NCBI RefSeq assembly: GCF_024360925.2
Contig: NZ_CP113517.1
Coordinates: 4,196,001-4,260,000, forward strand
Source: Methylomonas rapida
GTDB taxonomy: Bacteria; Pseudomonadota; Gammaproteobacteria; Methylococcales; Methylomonadaceae
DNA length: 64,000 nt
Reading direction: 5' to 3'
The position numbers and the translations under genes were made by a program. This document shows positions 1-8,535 of the stretch, piece by piece (positions within the stretch are counted from its first letter, which is position 1; each line of letters opens with the position of its first letter). Under the pieces are notes generated by a model. That model made no database searches. It was not told the DNA's origin and saw only the letters and a program-made list of their open reading frames with translations.

Positions 1-1007
1 TGGCCAAAACCGCCTTACAACGATCCACCTCAACCAAGCCCCGTCCCGCCTTACGCTTGGTTGGTACCAAAGACTTGCCGCGCGAAGACTGGCTTGAAGT
101 CAGAAAACGCGGCATTGGCAGTTCGGATGCCGCCGCTGCCGTGGGTTTGAATCCCTATAAATCCCAGTTGGAACTGTGGCTGGAGAAAACCGGTCGTGAT
201 GAAAACTTGCCAAAGACCGATCCGCAGGACGAAGACAGTCCAGCTTACTGGGGCAACATTTTGGAACCGATTGTGGCTGCGCATTACAGCCGTCGTACCG
301 GCAACAAGGTGCGGCGCATCAATGCCGTGCTGCAACATCCGCATCCTGGTCTGTCCTGGATGTTGGCTAATATCGACCGGGAAGTCATCGGCGCTGATGA
401 TGTGCAGATTCTGGAATGCAAAACCGCCGGTATCAATGGTGCTCGTCTGTGGAAGGAAGGCGTGCCGGAATATGTTCAGTTACAGGTCCAGCATCAGTTA
501 GCGGTCACCGGTAAGGTGGCTGCCGATGTGGCTGTTCTATTGGGTGGTCAGCATCTGGAGATTCATCGAATTTCGCGCGACGAAGCGTTGATTGGTCGCT
601 TGATTCAGCTTGAGCAAGCCTTCTGGCGTTACGTGGAAACGGATACGCCGCCACCGGCAGACGGTTCCGAATCCGCTGAATTGGCTTTGCGCTGTTTGTA
701 TCCCGCTGATTGTGGCGAGACCTTGGATTTCAGTCAGGACAGACAGTTATCAGCCACATTCGCCGATCTGGTCAACGTGCGGCAAAGCCTGGCGGATTTG
801 GAAAAACAGGAAGCTCAGTTCAAACAAACGATTCAGCAAGCCATGGGTGATGCCAGCAAAGCCACCTTTGAAACCGGCGAAGTCACCTGGAAGAAAGCCA
901 AGGATAGCGTGGCGCTAGATACCAAGCGTTTACTCCAGGATCAGCCCGATCTGTTACAGCAGTATGCCACCACCAGAACCGGCAGTCGTCGATTCCTGAT
1001 TCAGTAA
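1..1007 (+). CDS. YqaJ-type viral recombinase / lambda-exonuclease-like nuclease (5' end just outside window)
   Basis: Probable 5'-3' double-strand DNA exonuclease of the YqaJ family, which supplies single-stranded ends to a phage-type annealing protein. The N-terminal RKRGIGSSDAAAAVGLNPYK, then GNILEPIVAAHY, NIDR and the LECKTAG metal-binding core (D...ExK), then YVQLQVQHQLAVTG, are typical of the family. The frame is open to base 1, and bases 1-2 (TG) would complete a start codon if the preceding base is A, so the true ATG is probably one base outside. An internal TTG at 57 is a poorer start. The C-terminal third (about residues 215-316) is variable and coiled. The downstream RDF-like and RadC genes resemble the exo/bet/radC recombination modules of conjugative elements. 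An annealing protein would be expected just upstream, but that is inference. Confidence 0.88.
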   Translation, partial: AKTALQRSTSTKPRPALRLVGTKDLPREDWLEVRKRGIGSSDAAAAVGLNPYKSQLELWLEKTGRDENLPKTDPQDEDSPAYWGNILEPIVAAHYSRRTGNKVRRINAVLQHPHPGLSWMLANIDREVIGADDVQILECKTAGINGARLWKEGVPEYVQLQVQHQLAVTGKVAADVAVLLGGQHLEIHRISRDEALIGRLIQLEQAFWRYVETDTPPPADGSESAELALRCLYPADCGETLDFSQDRQLSATFADLVNVRQSLADLEKQEAQFKQTIQQAMGDASKATFETGEVTWKKAKDSVALDTKRLLQDQPDLLQQYATTRTGSRRFLIQ

Positions 1008-1106
1008 TTCAAGCCAATCCCCCTAAAGCCCTGCCAGTCAGACGCGCAAACTGGTCAGGGCCGCATGTTTCAACCATTCCCATATTTCAGTTCACAGGAG
1101 CACACC

Positions 1107-2054
1107 ATGTTAAAAGGTCTAGCTATCACGCCGCCAGTACTTGGGCGAATTTCTATCGGCAAGGTCGTCGAAAAGAACGGTAAACGCTTACCGGAGAAAG
1201 ACGACCAATTCACCATCACCAGCCAATTGCAAAACAAGGACGGCTGGTTAGCTCATCCGTATGATGAAGGCTTGCGTAAAGCCCAAAACGGCAAGATTCG
1301 CAGTATTCCGATTCGGCTAATGTTCAATGATCCTGATTTAAACTTTCGGGCGGAATACAGCTTGTTCGATCGAAGCACTGGCCGGCCTTTATGTGTCGGC
1401 AATGGCGAAAGCTGTAAACGCCGTTCCAAGGACGGTCTAAGCAGCCTGCCGTGTCCAGCACCGGAGGGTTGCACCCTGGCACAGAATGGTGCCTGCAAAC
1501 CCTATGGCCGCTTAAATGTGCTGATCGGTGACGAAGATCCGCTGGGCAGTTTCATTTTCCGCACCACCGGCTTCAATAGCATTCGAACCTTGGCGGCCCG
1601 CCTGGAATACTTTAAGGCCATTTCCGGCAATCGGCTGTCTTGTATGCCGCTGGAACTGAAACTGCGCGGCAAATCCACCCGCCAAAGCCATGGCACGGCG
1701 ATCTTCTATGTCGATATTACCTTACGGGGCCATCAAAGTATCGAAGAGGCCTTGGCGGAAGCCAAGCGTTTGGATGACGAGCGTCAAGCATCAGGCTTCG
1801 ATCAAGCCGCGTTGGATCAGGCCGCACGACTGGGATTTGCTAATGGCGCGTTTGAGGACAATGAGGACGACGGCTCGGCGGTGGTGGAAGAGTTTTTTCC
1901 GGTGGAACCCACGGAGCCTTCCGCTACCCAGTCAACGCCGCTGGCCCCGTTAACCGCAAAACTGGACGCGAAAACCCGGCAGCTGGATAGCGATGACTCC
2001 ACTCAGGGTCGGGGTAGCGACAATCCCATGCCGGATGCCATGTTTTCAAATTAA
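1107..2054 (+). CDS. Recombination directionality factor-like protein (hydrolase/metal-binding protein family)
   Basis: A 315-residue protein resembling RDF-like proteins found beside YqaJ exonucleases in integrative conjugative elements. Visible features are an N-terminal GLAITPPVLGRISIGKVVEK, a Cys-containing middle section (GNGESCKRR, LPCPAPEGC, NGACKPYGRLNV) that could bind a metal, and a GSFIFRTTGFNSIRTLAARL stretch shared by this family. The C-terminal 70 residues are acidic and rich in S, P and T, probably disordered. The ATG at 1107 is chosen over the in-frame ATG at 1065 because CAGGAG lies just ahead of it. The gene follows the exonuclease by about 100 bases and was probably co-transcribed. 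Its function here is not proven; family members are named from context and remote similarity to excision factors. Confidence 0.7.
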   Translation: MLKGLAITPPVLGRISIGKVVEKNGKRLPEKDDQFTITSQLQNKDGWLAHPYDEGLRKAQNGKIRSIPIRLMFNDPDLNFRAEYSLFDRSTGRPLCVGNGESCKRRSKDGLSSLPCPAPEGCTLAQNGACKPYGRLNVLIGDEDPLGSFIFRTTGFNSIRTLAARLEYFKAISGNRLSCMPLELKLRGKSTRQSHGTAIFYVDITLRGHQSIEEALAEAKRLDDERQASGFDQAALDQAARLGFANGAFEDNEDDGSAVVEEFFPVEPTEPSATQSTPLAPLTAKLDAKTRQLDSDDSTQGRGSDNPMPDAMFSN

Positions 2055-2179
2055 CGATGGCTGACTGCTGCGTTGCCTGCAATAGCCGCTGCCACCCTTT
2101 TTTAATCACCCTGCCGGGGAAATCCCACCCCGGCAGGGGCTGACGTTTCTCCGGTTTTCATAATCACGGGAGAAAACCC

Positions 2180-2653
2180 ATGTTATTCCTTCGAGGCGCT
2201 AATAATCGTTACCGTGTGGCTGATGAAGACGATGTGATCTTCGAGGCCATTCAAATCTACAACCGCTGTTTCAGTCGCGGTGAAGCCTTGACCAGTCCGG
2301 ACAAAGCGAAGGACTGCATCAAGTTAAAACTGGCGCCGTTCGAATACGAAGTGTTCCTATGTCTGTTTTTGGATAATCAGCATAAGGTCATCGCCTGCGA
2401 GGAATTGTTCCGAGGCACGATCGATGGGGCTAGCGTCTATCCGCGCGAAGTGGTCAAAACTGCCCTGCAATACAATGCGTCGGCGCTGATCATGGCGCAC
2501 AATCATCCGTCCGGTATCAGCGAACCCAGCCAGGCGGACCGCGTGATTACCGACAAACTCAAATCGGCCTTGGCTTTGATTGACATACGCGTGCTCGATC
2601 ACTTCATCGTCGGTGAAACGGTGTACTCCTTCGCCGAACACGGTTTGTTGTGA
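2180..2653 (+). CDS. radC: RadC-like JAB/MPN domain protein
   Basis: A 157-residue RadC-family protein, the short form common on mobile elements, without the long N-terminal HhH region of chromosomal RadC. The metal-binding JAMM signature is visible near the C-terminus as [16 protein letters not shown] (H-x-H and S/D ligands), preceded by the usual [23 protein letters not shown] strand and followed by VLDHFIVG. The start ATG at 2180 is preceded by GGGAGAAAACCC. Despite the name, a role in recombinational repair is not established; the family is abundant on conjugative elements. A strong hairpin with a T run follows 100 bases later and probably ends this transcription unit. Confidence 0.88.
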   Translation: MLFLRGANNRYRVADEDDVIFEAIQIYNRCFSRGEALTSPDKAKDCIKLKLAPFEYEVFLCLFLDNQHKVIACEELFRGTIDGASVYPREVVKTALQYNASALIMAHNHPSGISEPSQADRVITDKLKSALALIDIRVLDHFIVGETVYSFAEHGLL

Positions 2654-2723
2654 TAGCCGTTGTGTTTCGTGTATCGATCAATAGGCAACGCCAGTCAACG
2701 TCATACGCAGTCTGCCGCTTTGC

Positions 2724-2812
2724 AACTAACTAAACAAGAAGTTTTTCGTAAAAGCCCTGTTTCGTGTCGGATAACGGCACAAAAACAGGGCAATTTTTTT
2801 CTTTAGTTAGTT
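2724..2812 (+). terminator. Terminator hairpin nested in a longer inverted repeat
   Basis: The core hairpin 2754-2791 has GCCCTGTTT pairing with AAACAGGGC and is followed by a run of seven T (2794-2800), a classic intrinsic terminator for the radC unit. It sits inside a second perfect inverted repeat: AACTAACTAAA at 2724-2734 pairs with TTTAGTTAGTT at 2802-2812. The outer arms lie beyond the T run, so the element could form two alternative structures, or the outer arms may be a protein-binding pair. Confidence 0.75.
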
Positions 2813-3026
2813 TGTTGTTGGCAGTCAGTGTGGTTTTCATAGCCAACAACCTGTAGCGATGTTTCCCGAGTCGACACCGTGTATCCAGAACCTTGGGCTT
2901 TATGAAAACGGGTTGCATCAGTATGGAGTCTTCGGCGGTCGAAAAAAAGTCCTAATAGTATGGGGAGAGTAATCGTCGTATCCGTATCGAGACTGGGATG
3001 TCATTTCGATGCCTGTATTAATATTT
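2813..3026. other. Intergenic stretch, no gene seen
   Basis: No convincing coding region is present. The word AGTATGGAGT occurs at 2920-2929 and a near copy (TAGTATGGGGAG) around 2956. The same word recurs in the 24.1-24.5 kb replication-module spacer. The stretch presumably carries the promoter of the next gene. Confidence 0.4.
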
Positions 3027-3042
3027 TTTGGAGATCTCCAAA
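3027..3042 (+). promoter_or_regulatory. Perfect 16-bp palindrome containing the ribosome binding site
   Basis: TTTGGAGATCTCCAAA is a perfect palindrome and its last A is the first base of the ATG of the next gene. The Shine-Dalgarno GGAG lies in the left arm, so a short hairpin or a bound dimeric protein would hide the ribosome site. The paralogous gene at 9854 has the same arrangement (TGGAGCTCCA). Confidence 0.6.
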
Positions 3043-3395
3043 TGTCTGATAAAAAAGATAAGTTTGCCCACCTTAAAGCCATTGCAGCCGGTGAGTCCGG
3101 TGAGTCATCCTTGCCAGAAATATGGAAGCACGAGGTCGATAACCCCTTGATCGGTACCATCAAGGGATTTAGCAACTTCGAACATGATCGCTATGGCCAC
3201 CAAGAAACTGTCATTGTTGAATTAGAATCCGGGGAGCTCGTATCCGCAATCCTTAACAACTACCTCAGCAACGGGATGCAGATTAAGCATGCTGAGGTAA
3301 ACGATCTGGTATTGATTCAGTTGCTAGGCAAGGAGAAAAGCCCCAATGGTTCAACGTATAACAAATTCAATCTTGTAGTTGAAAAAGCTCAGTAA
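3042..3395 (+). CDS. Small element-borne protein, paralogue of the gene at 9854
   Basis: A 117-residue protein of unknown function. The ATG at 3042 is preferred over the in-frame ATG at 3009 because it follows GGAG at the right distance and gives the same N-terminal layout as the paralogue. Both share DKFAKLKAIAAGE-like N-termini, a PLIGTIKGFS..F.HDR(Y/F)G strand, TVIVE.E.GE.VSA and NDLVLIQL.GK..S..G..YN.F.L.(V/I)EK. The all-beta pattern with short strands and a C-terminal DLVLIQ strand suggests a small beta-barrel (OB-like) fold, possibly binding nucleic acid; this is inference only. It is flanked by its own terminator, so it is a single-gene unit. Confidence 0.72.
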   Translation: MSDKKDKFAHLKAIAAGESGESSLPEIWKHEVDNPLIGTIKGFSNFEHDRYGHQETVIVELESGELVSAILNNYLSNGMQIKHAEVNDLVLIQLLGKEKSPNGSTYNKFNLVVEKAQ

Positions 3396-3407
3396 AACAA
3401 AGGACAG

Positions 3408-3438
3408 GGCACTGGCTTCGGCTGGTGCCTTGTTTTTT
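3408..3438 (+). terminator. Intrinsic terminator
   Basis: GGCACTGGC and GCTGGTGCC pair around a TTCG loop (3408-3429) and are followed by TTGTTTTTT. The terminator after the paralogue at 10222 has nearly the same stem, so gene and terminator were duplicated together. Confidence 0.85.
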
Positions 3439-3741
3439 ATTTGTCTGAACAATGAACCGCAACGTTGAACGTCGTCAGCGATCGGCCCCTGACGGCCAAA
3501 ACCCGCCGCTCGGAGTAGCTATCCCATTTTAATAATTAAGGCACCATGTAACCCAATCGGCTGTCCGGTATTCGGCTACGTTTTGGGTCGTCGTTTGATG
3601 GCTCTAGGCTCAATACGTCCAGGTCGGTTGTCAACCAACTGTTCAGCCACAAAAAGGAGCTGGCAGACCCGAGAGGAATCCGGGTGACCGTTTGCTTTCG
3701 GGTTTACCTTTGCACCCATTACGATTCATATGGAGCCAATT
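3439..3741. other. Intergenic stretch without recognised gene
   Basis: About 300 bases between two convergent units. Short inverted repeats are present (GGTTG..CAACC near 3623; ACCCG..CGGGT near 3668), but no T run, promoter or open frame that I would defend. Confidence 0.4.
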
Positions 3742-4641
3742 TCACTTTGCCCGTGGGCTAACTTGAGTCGCTGACACAAAAAACTCGACAATATCCTGAC
3801 TTCGCTCGGGCCAATGTGAATGGATTTGATCACCTTCACAGTACAACGTTTTTACGCCCCCGGCACACCCTGAATAAGAGGAGCAACCATTTGCGATTTT
3901 ATCCGGAATAGGATCACATTTATTACAAGCTGCCCACCAACCCACCGCTTGCTGACCATAACCAGGAAACAGGCGATCCTTGCTGCTGTGCATGATCATA
4001 ACCGGCAAGGGCTCGGGGCATTTGCGGTCGCGTAAATCATCATACGCAACCCCTGCTGCGCTCGGCGCAATGGCACGTGGGATGTGTCGTGTGCCAGTCA
4101 TAAACGCTAATGCCATTGCCGAAGTTCCTCCATCGGAATGTCCCGTAACATAGACCTGTTTTTCATCAATACACCACTTTTTGGCCATTAAACTGGGAAT
4201 GGTGCCTAATTCTACGGTAGTGCTGGGCGATAATTCCGGGTGATCCGCATAGGCCACGATGAAACCGGCTTGGGTAGCAGGAAAAGTGAACCCAGTTGTT
4301 TTTTCGGTTTTAGCCCGATTCGATCCCGCCGGAGAAAATACCAATAATAGTGGGTGGGCAACGGATGCATCATAATTGGCTGGTGTGCGGACATTGTATT
4401 TGATGCCGTTTTCGGTTTCTTCGCCATAAGTCTCTCCAGCGTCTCCACTGAGTTGATCAGCTTTGCAAAGACGTTGCCGCATCTCAGGCCGATACACGGC
4501 TTGCCCCAATTCTACCGAGTCGCCACTATGATCCATCAAAAGCATGACAACCATCACCAATATCGGTAACCCGAATAGCACTTTCTGCCAAGAATTGGTT
4601 CTTAAAAGAAAAACCTTTAATTGAGTCATATTCATAGTCAT
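3742..4641 (-). CDS. PHB-depolymerase/feruloyl-esterase-like alpha/beta hydrolase, membrane anchored
   Basis: A 299-residue alpha/beta hydrolase of the LpqC/poly(3-hydroxybutyrate) depolymerase-like group. Residues 19-38 form a single hydrophobic segment (LFGLPILVMVVMLL), so it is exported or anchored in the inner membrane. The nucleophile elbow is GHSDGG, and LLLVFSPAGSNRA is the oxyanion-hole strand. A late D (HSSKDRLFPGYG) and H (GDQIHSHWPE) complete the catalytic triad. Several Cys pairs in the C-terminal half agree with a periplasmic protein. The natural substrate is unknown. It starts 40 bases downstream of the stop of the next gene upstream (4681-5286) and forms an operon with it and the EthD gene, divergent from a LysR regulator. 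Confidence 0.75.
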   Translation of the reverse strand: MTMNMTQLKVFLLRTNSWQKVLFGLPILVMVVMLLMDHSGDSVELGQAVYRPEMRQRLCKADQLSGDAGETYGEETENGIKYNVRTPANYDASVAHPLLLVFSPAGSNRAKTEKTTGFTFPATQAGFIVAYADHPELSPSTTVELGTIPSLMAKKWCIDEKQVYVTGHSDGGTSAMALAFMTGTRHIPRAIAPSAAGVAYDDLRDRKCPEPLPVMIMHSSKDRLFPGYGQQAVGWWAACNKCDPIPDKIANGCSSYSGCAGGVKTLYCEGDQIHSHWPERSQDIVEFFVSATQVSPRAK

Positions 4642-4680
4642 ATTCCCCCTAAGTTCGTTTGACTCGTCTGTACCATTCGA

Positions 4681-5286
4681 TCATGCCTCAGATGAGTGAT
4701 TGGACGCGTCCTTATTCGCTAACTTCATTACTATATAAGCCAGCAACAACAAGCTTCCGATCATCACAATCTGCGGCATATAGCCTTTTCCCGGAACCGA
4801 TTCCAGGCCAACAGAGAACGGAATATGAGTATCAAGACGCTTATCCTTGTCGACAATAGCGATGTGTGCCAAATAATTACCAGCACCATATTGACTAAAA
4901 TCGACCATACTATCGAAAGTGCCGTTTTTAACTTTTTTCGGCTGCTGATAAAAAACCCTTTGCCCTTCAGGTTCTTTGGTGATTTCGAATTCCACGCTGA
5001 CATTGCGCAGACTTTTACCTTCGTAGTCGAACACCAAATTAGTTGGGCCGATTTCGGGAATGATGCTGCAATATTCCCGATCCCCTGACAGAGTCGGGGT
5101 ATAGGCCGTGAAATGGACTCGTTCAAAACCAACCCTCGTAAAGCAAGCATCGGCCTCGTCAGGCGCACCGCGATGCGCTTGGACAATAGTCGGCATTAAT
5201 CCGACCAAAAAGACAACAGGCAGCAGACTCAGCCACCTAATGCGTTTATAAGCCACCTTTTTTAGTGTGTTGATAGAGTTAGACAT
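4681..5286 (-). CDS. Exported protein with C-terminal membrane anchor, unknown function
   Basis: 201 residues. Residues 17-36 are a signal peptide ending at IVQAHRG. The mature part has a predicted beta-rich domain with two Cys (ADACFTRVGF, REYCSIIPEIG) and a pattern reminiscent of Ig-like or CopC-like periplasmic beta-sandwiches (NVSVEFEITKEPEGQ; NYLAHIAIVDKDKRLDTHIPFSVGL). Residues about 168-189 (MPQIVMIGSLLLLAYIVMKL) are a transmembrane anchor with a short cytoplasmic tail. I do not recognise the family. It lies between the esterase and the EthD gene in one leftward unit, so it may be a cell-surface partner of that pathway. Confidence 0.6.
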   Translation of the reverse strand: MSNSINTLKKVAYKRIRWLSLLPVVFLVGLMPTIVQAHRGAPDEADACFTRVGFERVHFTAYTPTLSGDREYCSIIPEIGPTNLVFDYEGKSLRNVSVEFEITKEPEGQRVFYQQPKKVKNGTFDSMVDFSQYGAGNYLAHIAIVDKDKRLDTHIPFSVGLESVPGKGYMPQIVMIGSLLLLAYIVMKLANKDASNHSSEA

Positions 5287-5328
5287 TGATTTGCTCCCTC
5301 TGTGATTATGTTAAATCCGATGGTCGGT

Positions 5329-5655
5329 TTAGAAATCAAAGGTTTCCACCTCGGAGATCAGAAACAACGGCTCACCACCGCTAGAAATCTCAACGGCATG
5401 CTGAGCTGTTTCTTGACCGCCTGGTGAATTCAGACAAGCCTTTAATTCAGCGAGTGATGGAAAATAAACCTCGGCAATCCGATGAAACGGCGCTGCAGAT
5501 TTATCTGTATTGGAAAGAATCAATGAGGCGACAAATCGTGTTTTGCCGACCAGCTTTTCGACAGCCATCGGCACATGCTCATCAGCATAACGACGTTCAA
5601 AAGTTTTTAAATCTATTGGCGTAGGGTACATTACGATTAATTTTGCAGTTTTCAT
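5329..5655 (-). CDS. EthD-family dimeric alpha+beta barrel protein
   Basis: 108 residues matching the EthD-domain family: MYPTPIDLKTFERRYADEHV with the conserved Y..EH(V/I)P, the FHRIAEVYFPSLAELKAC strand-helix and a C-terminal LFLISEV strand. Such proteins form ferredoxin-like dimers and are often accessory enzymes in degradative operons; no substrate can be named. It is the promoter-proximal gene of the leftward esterase operon and is divergent from the LysR gene across 118 bases, the usual arrangement for a LysR-controlled operon. Confidence 0.75.
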   Translation of the reverse strand: MKTAKLIVMYPTPIDLKTFERRYADEHVPMAVEKLVGKTRFVASLILSNTDKSAAPFHRIAEVYFPSLAELKACLNSPGGQETAQHAVEISSGGEPLFLISEVETFDF

Positions 5656-5714
5656 AGGAATATTGAATATTTATGTGATTGGGTGTTTATATTAAATAAT
5701 GAGTTAGGTCAATT

Positions 5715-5756
5715 GTAAAATACCATTTTTCTATGGAATAATAGGTTTTACCTATT
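5715..5756. promoter_or_regulatory. Candidate LysR-type binding region in a divergent promoter
   Basis: The short space between the EthD and LysR genes is AT-rich and holds two adjacent dyads: CCAT-N6-ATGG at 5723-5736 and AATAGG-N5-CCTATT at 5740-5756. LysR-type regulators typically bind interrupted dyads in such divergent spacers and control both sides. Confidence 0.5.
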
Positions 5757-5773
5757 CAAAAAGGAGGCAAGCA

Positions 5774-6649
5774 GTGGAAATGCAACAAATACGCTATTTT
5801 CTGGCCGTCTGCGATAAAGGTTCGTTTACTCGCGCTGCACAAGCAACCTATGTGGCCCAACCCTCCCTGACGCAAGCAATTAAGAAATTGGAAGATGAAC
5901 TTGGCGGTGAGCTATTTAGCCGAGACCGCGGCGGATGTCGATTGACGGCTTTAGGACGTTTGATCGAACCTTCTATTCGCGACATAGTGCGCAAGACGCA
6001 AGCTATCAAAGCTGAGGCTGTGCGTTTCAGCCGCTTAAATACTGTGCCACTTCGCATCGGAGTGATGACGACAATTGCCGCACACCATTTAAGTCCATTC
6101 TTCGCTGACTTTCAGCAAGAACGACCACATGTAGAACTAGAATTAGTCGTCGACAGTGAATGCAATCTATTGAATCAACTTGATGAAGATGGCCTGGATT
6201 TAGTTATCAGCGCACCAACATCCTTACCGGCAGGGCATTACCAATCTTTAAAGCTGTACGAAGAACGCTATGTCGTCGTCTTCAACGACAAACACCGTTT
6301 CAATCAAATGCAACAAATTGATTTAGCGACCATACAAGCTGAACCTTACTTGGATCGCCTGAACTGTGAATTGCGTGAAACACTGAGGAGTGTGTGCCAG
6401 GGGCGGCAGGTCAATCTTTATGCTGCCTATAGAAGTAATAGCGAAGAGTGGATACTGAGTATGGTACGCGCCGGAATCGGTGTTGCGCTAATGCCGGAAT
6501 TCACCATCACCAAAAATGCAGATAAGATTCAAGTTCGTTATCTGTCAGATCCGGAAATTCGTCGCACAATCTGCGCTATATTCCCACCCACATCGACTGC
6601 AAAACCCGAAGTGGCAGAAGTATTGAAAAGTCTGCGGATGGGTTTTTAA
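5774..6649 (+). CDS. LysR-family transcriptional regulator
   Basis: 291-residue LysR-type regulator. The N-terminal winged helix is clear (QIRYFLAVCDKGSFTRAA, then QPSLTQAIKKLEDELGGELF), followed by a linker helix and a periplasmic-binding-protein-like effector domain (PLRIGVMTTIAAHHLSPFFADF onward). The start is taken as GTG 5774, six bases after AAGGAGG; an in-frame ATG at 5780 is also possible. It is divergent from the EthD/membrane protein/esterase operon and probably controls it; effector unknown. The ISL3 copy inserted about 250 bases downstream does not touch the gene. Confidence 0.88.
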   Translation: MEMQQIRYFLAVCDKGSFTRAAQATYVAQPSLTQAIKKLEDELGGELFSRDRGGCRLTALGRLIEPSIRDIVRKTQAIKAEAVRFSRLNTVPLRIGVMTTIAAHHLSPFFADFQQERPHVELELVVDSECNLLNQLDEDGLDLVISAPTSLPAGHYQSLKLYEERYVVVFNDKHRFNQMQQIDLATIQAEPYLDRLNCELRETLRSVCQGRQVNLYAAYRSNSEEWILSMVRAGIGVALMPEFTITKNADKIQVRYLSDPEIRRTICAIFPPTSTAKPEVAEVLKSLRMGF

Positions 6650-6896
6650 AAAATCACAGGTTAGACAAAACTAAATCAAAAGTCCGATTTTGGCATTTAA
6701 AAGGGTTAGGGCTTACAACCTCAATTAGGATAACCATTCTCAAACTCCTTGTTCCTTGCCAATATCATTCCCAGCTTAAAAAACTTATAATTTATTGAAT
6801 TAATTTGTGAATTGCATAAAACAAAATTCTTTATTAAGGGTACAAAGTCGGTGTCAGGTTTTGTGCAGATAACGGGCATTCAATTTCAATCATTAT

Positions 6897-8291
6897 GGCT
6901 CTTCCGTATTTTGCGGAGAAACCACTACATGTAGTGCTATAGTCTTTGCCTGCCACAGTGAGTTTTGCTAAGGTCGACAATTTAACGCTGGAGTATCGTG
7001 ATGACACAGTCGCTACTTCAAATACCGCTGGATATACCTGATGTTTGTATCGAAAAAGTTGAAACCACCGCCAAAGGCGAGTTCATCATCACGGTCAGTA
7101 GTACGTTAACCAGTGCAACCTGCCATCAATGCGGCCAGAGGATCGATAAGTTTTATGGCTATGGCAGAGAAATCACCTTGCGTCATTTGTCGATTTTCGA
7201 TCGGCCGGTTTGGATCAAGCTAACCCCCAAGCGCTATCGATGCCCTGACTGCCCCAAAGGTCCGACGACCACGCAACAATGTGGCTGGTATAACTGGAAA
7301 AGCCCCCATACCAAAGCGTATGAGCAGTGGATATTGCGTGAATTGATCAACAGCAGCGTGACCGACATGGACGTGAAGCACGGCATCAGCGCCGAAGCGG
7401 CGGAAGGGATTATCAATCGGCACGTGGCCCAACAAGTTGATTGGTCTGCCATCCAAGGCATTCGCTTGCTGGGACTGGATGAAATCGCTTTGAAAAAAGG
7501 GCATCAAGATTTTGTGGTCATCGTGTCGGCTATCGATACCGAGGACCATAAGCGGATTCTGGCGGTGCTGCCCGACCGCAAAAAAGAAACGGTTAAAGCC
7601 TTTTTGCAGAATATTCCCGAGGCACAGCAACACGCGTTACAACGCGTCTGCGTGGACATGTATGAAGGGTATCGCAACGCCGTCTATGAGACATTGCCCG
7701 GCGTCGAGGTGGTGGTTGATCGCTTCCATGTCGCCAAGCATTATCGAGACGGCGCCGACCAGGTCCGCAAGGCGGAAATGAAAAAACTCAAGAATACCCT
7801 GTCTGCCGAGGATTATGCCAAGCTGAAAGGCGCGATGTGGGCTTTTCGGAAGCGCTGGATGGAACTCTCTGCCGATCAGCAAACCGTTTTGCTTTTTCTA
7901 TTCCAGCAAGCCCCCATTTTGCGAGAAGTCTATATCCAACGGGAGCTTTTGACGGGTATTTTTGAGCGCCGACTCAATAAGGCTGAGGCCGAAAAAGCCT
8001 TGGATCGCTGGATGGAGCATATCAAAGTCTTGAAGTTGAAGGGCTTTGATGCGTTTGTCAAAACCTATCAAAACTGGCGAAATGAAATCACCAACTATTT
8101 CATTCGCCGGGAAACCAGTGGCTTTGTTGAAGGGCTTAACAACAAAATCAAAAGCATCAAACGACGCTGCTTTGGCATTTACAATACCGTCCGCCTGTTT
8201 CAGCATATCTGGCTTGATATCGAAGGGAGACGGTTGTTCGGTTATGCATAACCCTATATGTCGGGGCTACTCCGCGAAATACGGAAGAGCC
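6897..8291 (+). mobile_element. ISL3-family insertion sequence, copy A
   Basis: 1395 bp with terminal inverted repeats GGCTCTTCCGTATTTTGCGG (left) and the matching GGCTCTTCCGTATTTCGCGG (reverse complement of the right end). It is flanked by an 8-bp target duplication ATCATTAT (6889-6896 and 8292-8299), the length expected for ISL3. Same length and transposase as copies at 38851 and 55129. Confidence 0.95.
6998..8251 (+). CDS. tnpA: ISL3-family transposase (copy A)
   Basis: 417 residues. The N-terminal zinc-binding module has CHQCGQ and CPDC pairs typical of ISL3 transposases. The catalytic DDE residues are visible in LLGLDEIALKKGHQDFV, VCVDMYEGYRNAV and FVEGLNNKIKSIKRRCFG. The reading frame is intact and it is translated identically in all three copies, so it should be active. 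Confidence 0.95.
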   Translation: MMTQSLLQIPLDIPDVCIEKVETTAKGEFIITVSSTLTSATCHQCGQRIDKFYGYGREITLRHLSIFDRPVWIKLTPKRYRCPDCPKGPTTTQQCGWYNWKSPHTKAYEQWILRELINSSVTDMDVKHGISAEAAEGIINRHVAQQVDWSAIQGIRLLGLDEIALKKGHQDFVVIVSAIDTEDHKRILAVLPDRKKETVKAFLQNIPEAQQHALQRVCVDMYEGYRNAVYETLPGVEVVVDRFHVAKHYRDGADQVRKAEMKKLKNTLSAEDYAKLKGAMWAFRKRWMELSADQQTVLLFLFQQAPILREVYIQRELLTGIFERRLNKAEAEKALDRWMEHIKVLKLKGFDAFVKTYQNWRNEITNYFIRRETSGFVEGLNNKIKSIKRRCFGIYNTVRLFQHIWLDIEGRRLFGYA

Positions 8292-8535
8292 ATCATTATT
8301 AGGGTATTCAGCGGCAGAAAAGTGGCCGTTTGTGTGAGGTCACCAACGGCTGCTTTGTAGCCCTCCAGTTCGCAGAATCTGAATTTCACTGAATGACCGG
8401 TTTGGAGAAGCTCGATAGACGGGTTTGGGTCGTTTGTTCACCGTCGAGTTACTTCGAAATCTAGTTTCTGACAGTCCGCTTATTGCTTGTGTTAGTTGAT
8501 TTTGTCGAAAATCATTCTTTGATCAAAAAATCTAG

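Noticed and set aside
6838..6888. GGTGTCAGGTTTTG word before ISL3 copy A as a transposon end
   Set aside because: It resembles ends linked to REP-type transposases, but no partner repeat or transposase was found nearby.
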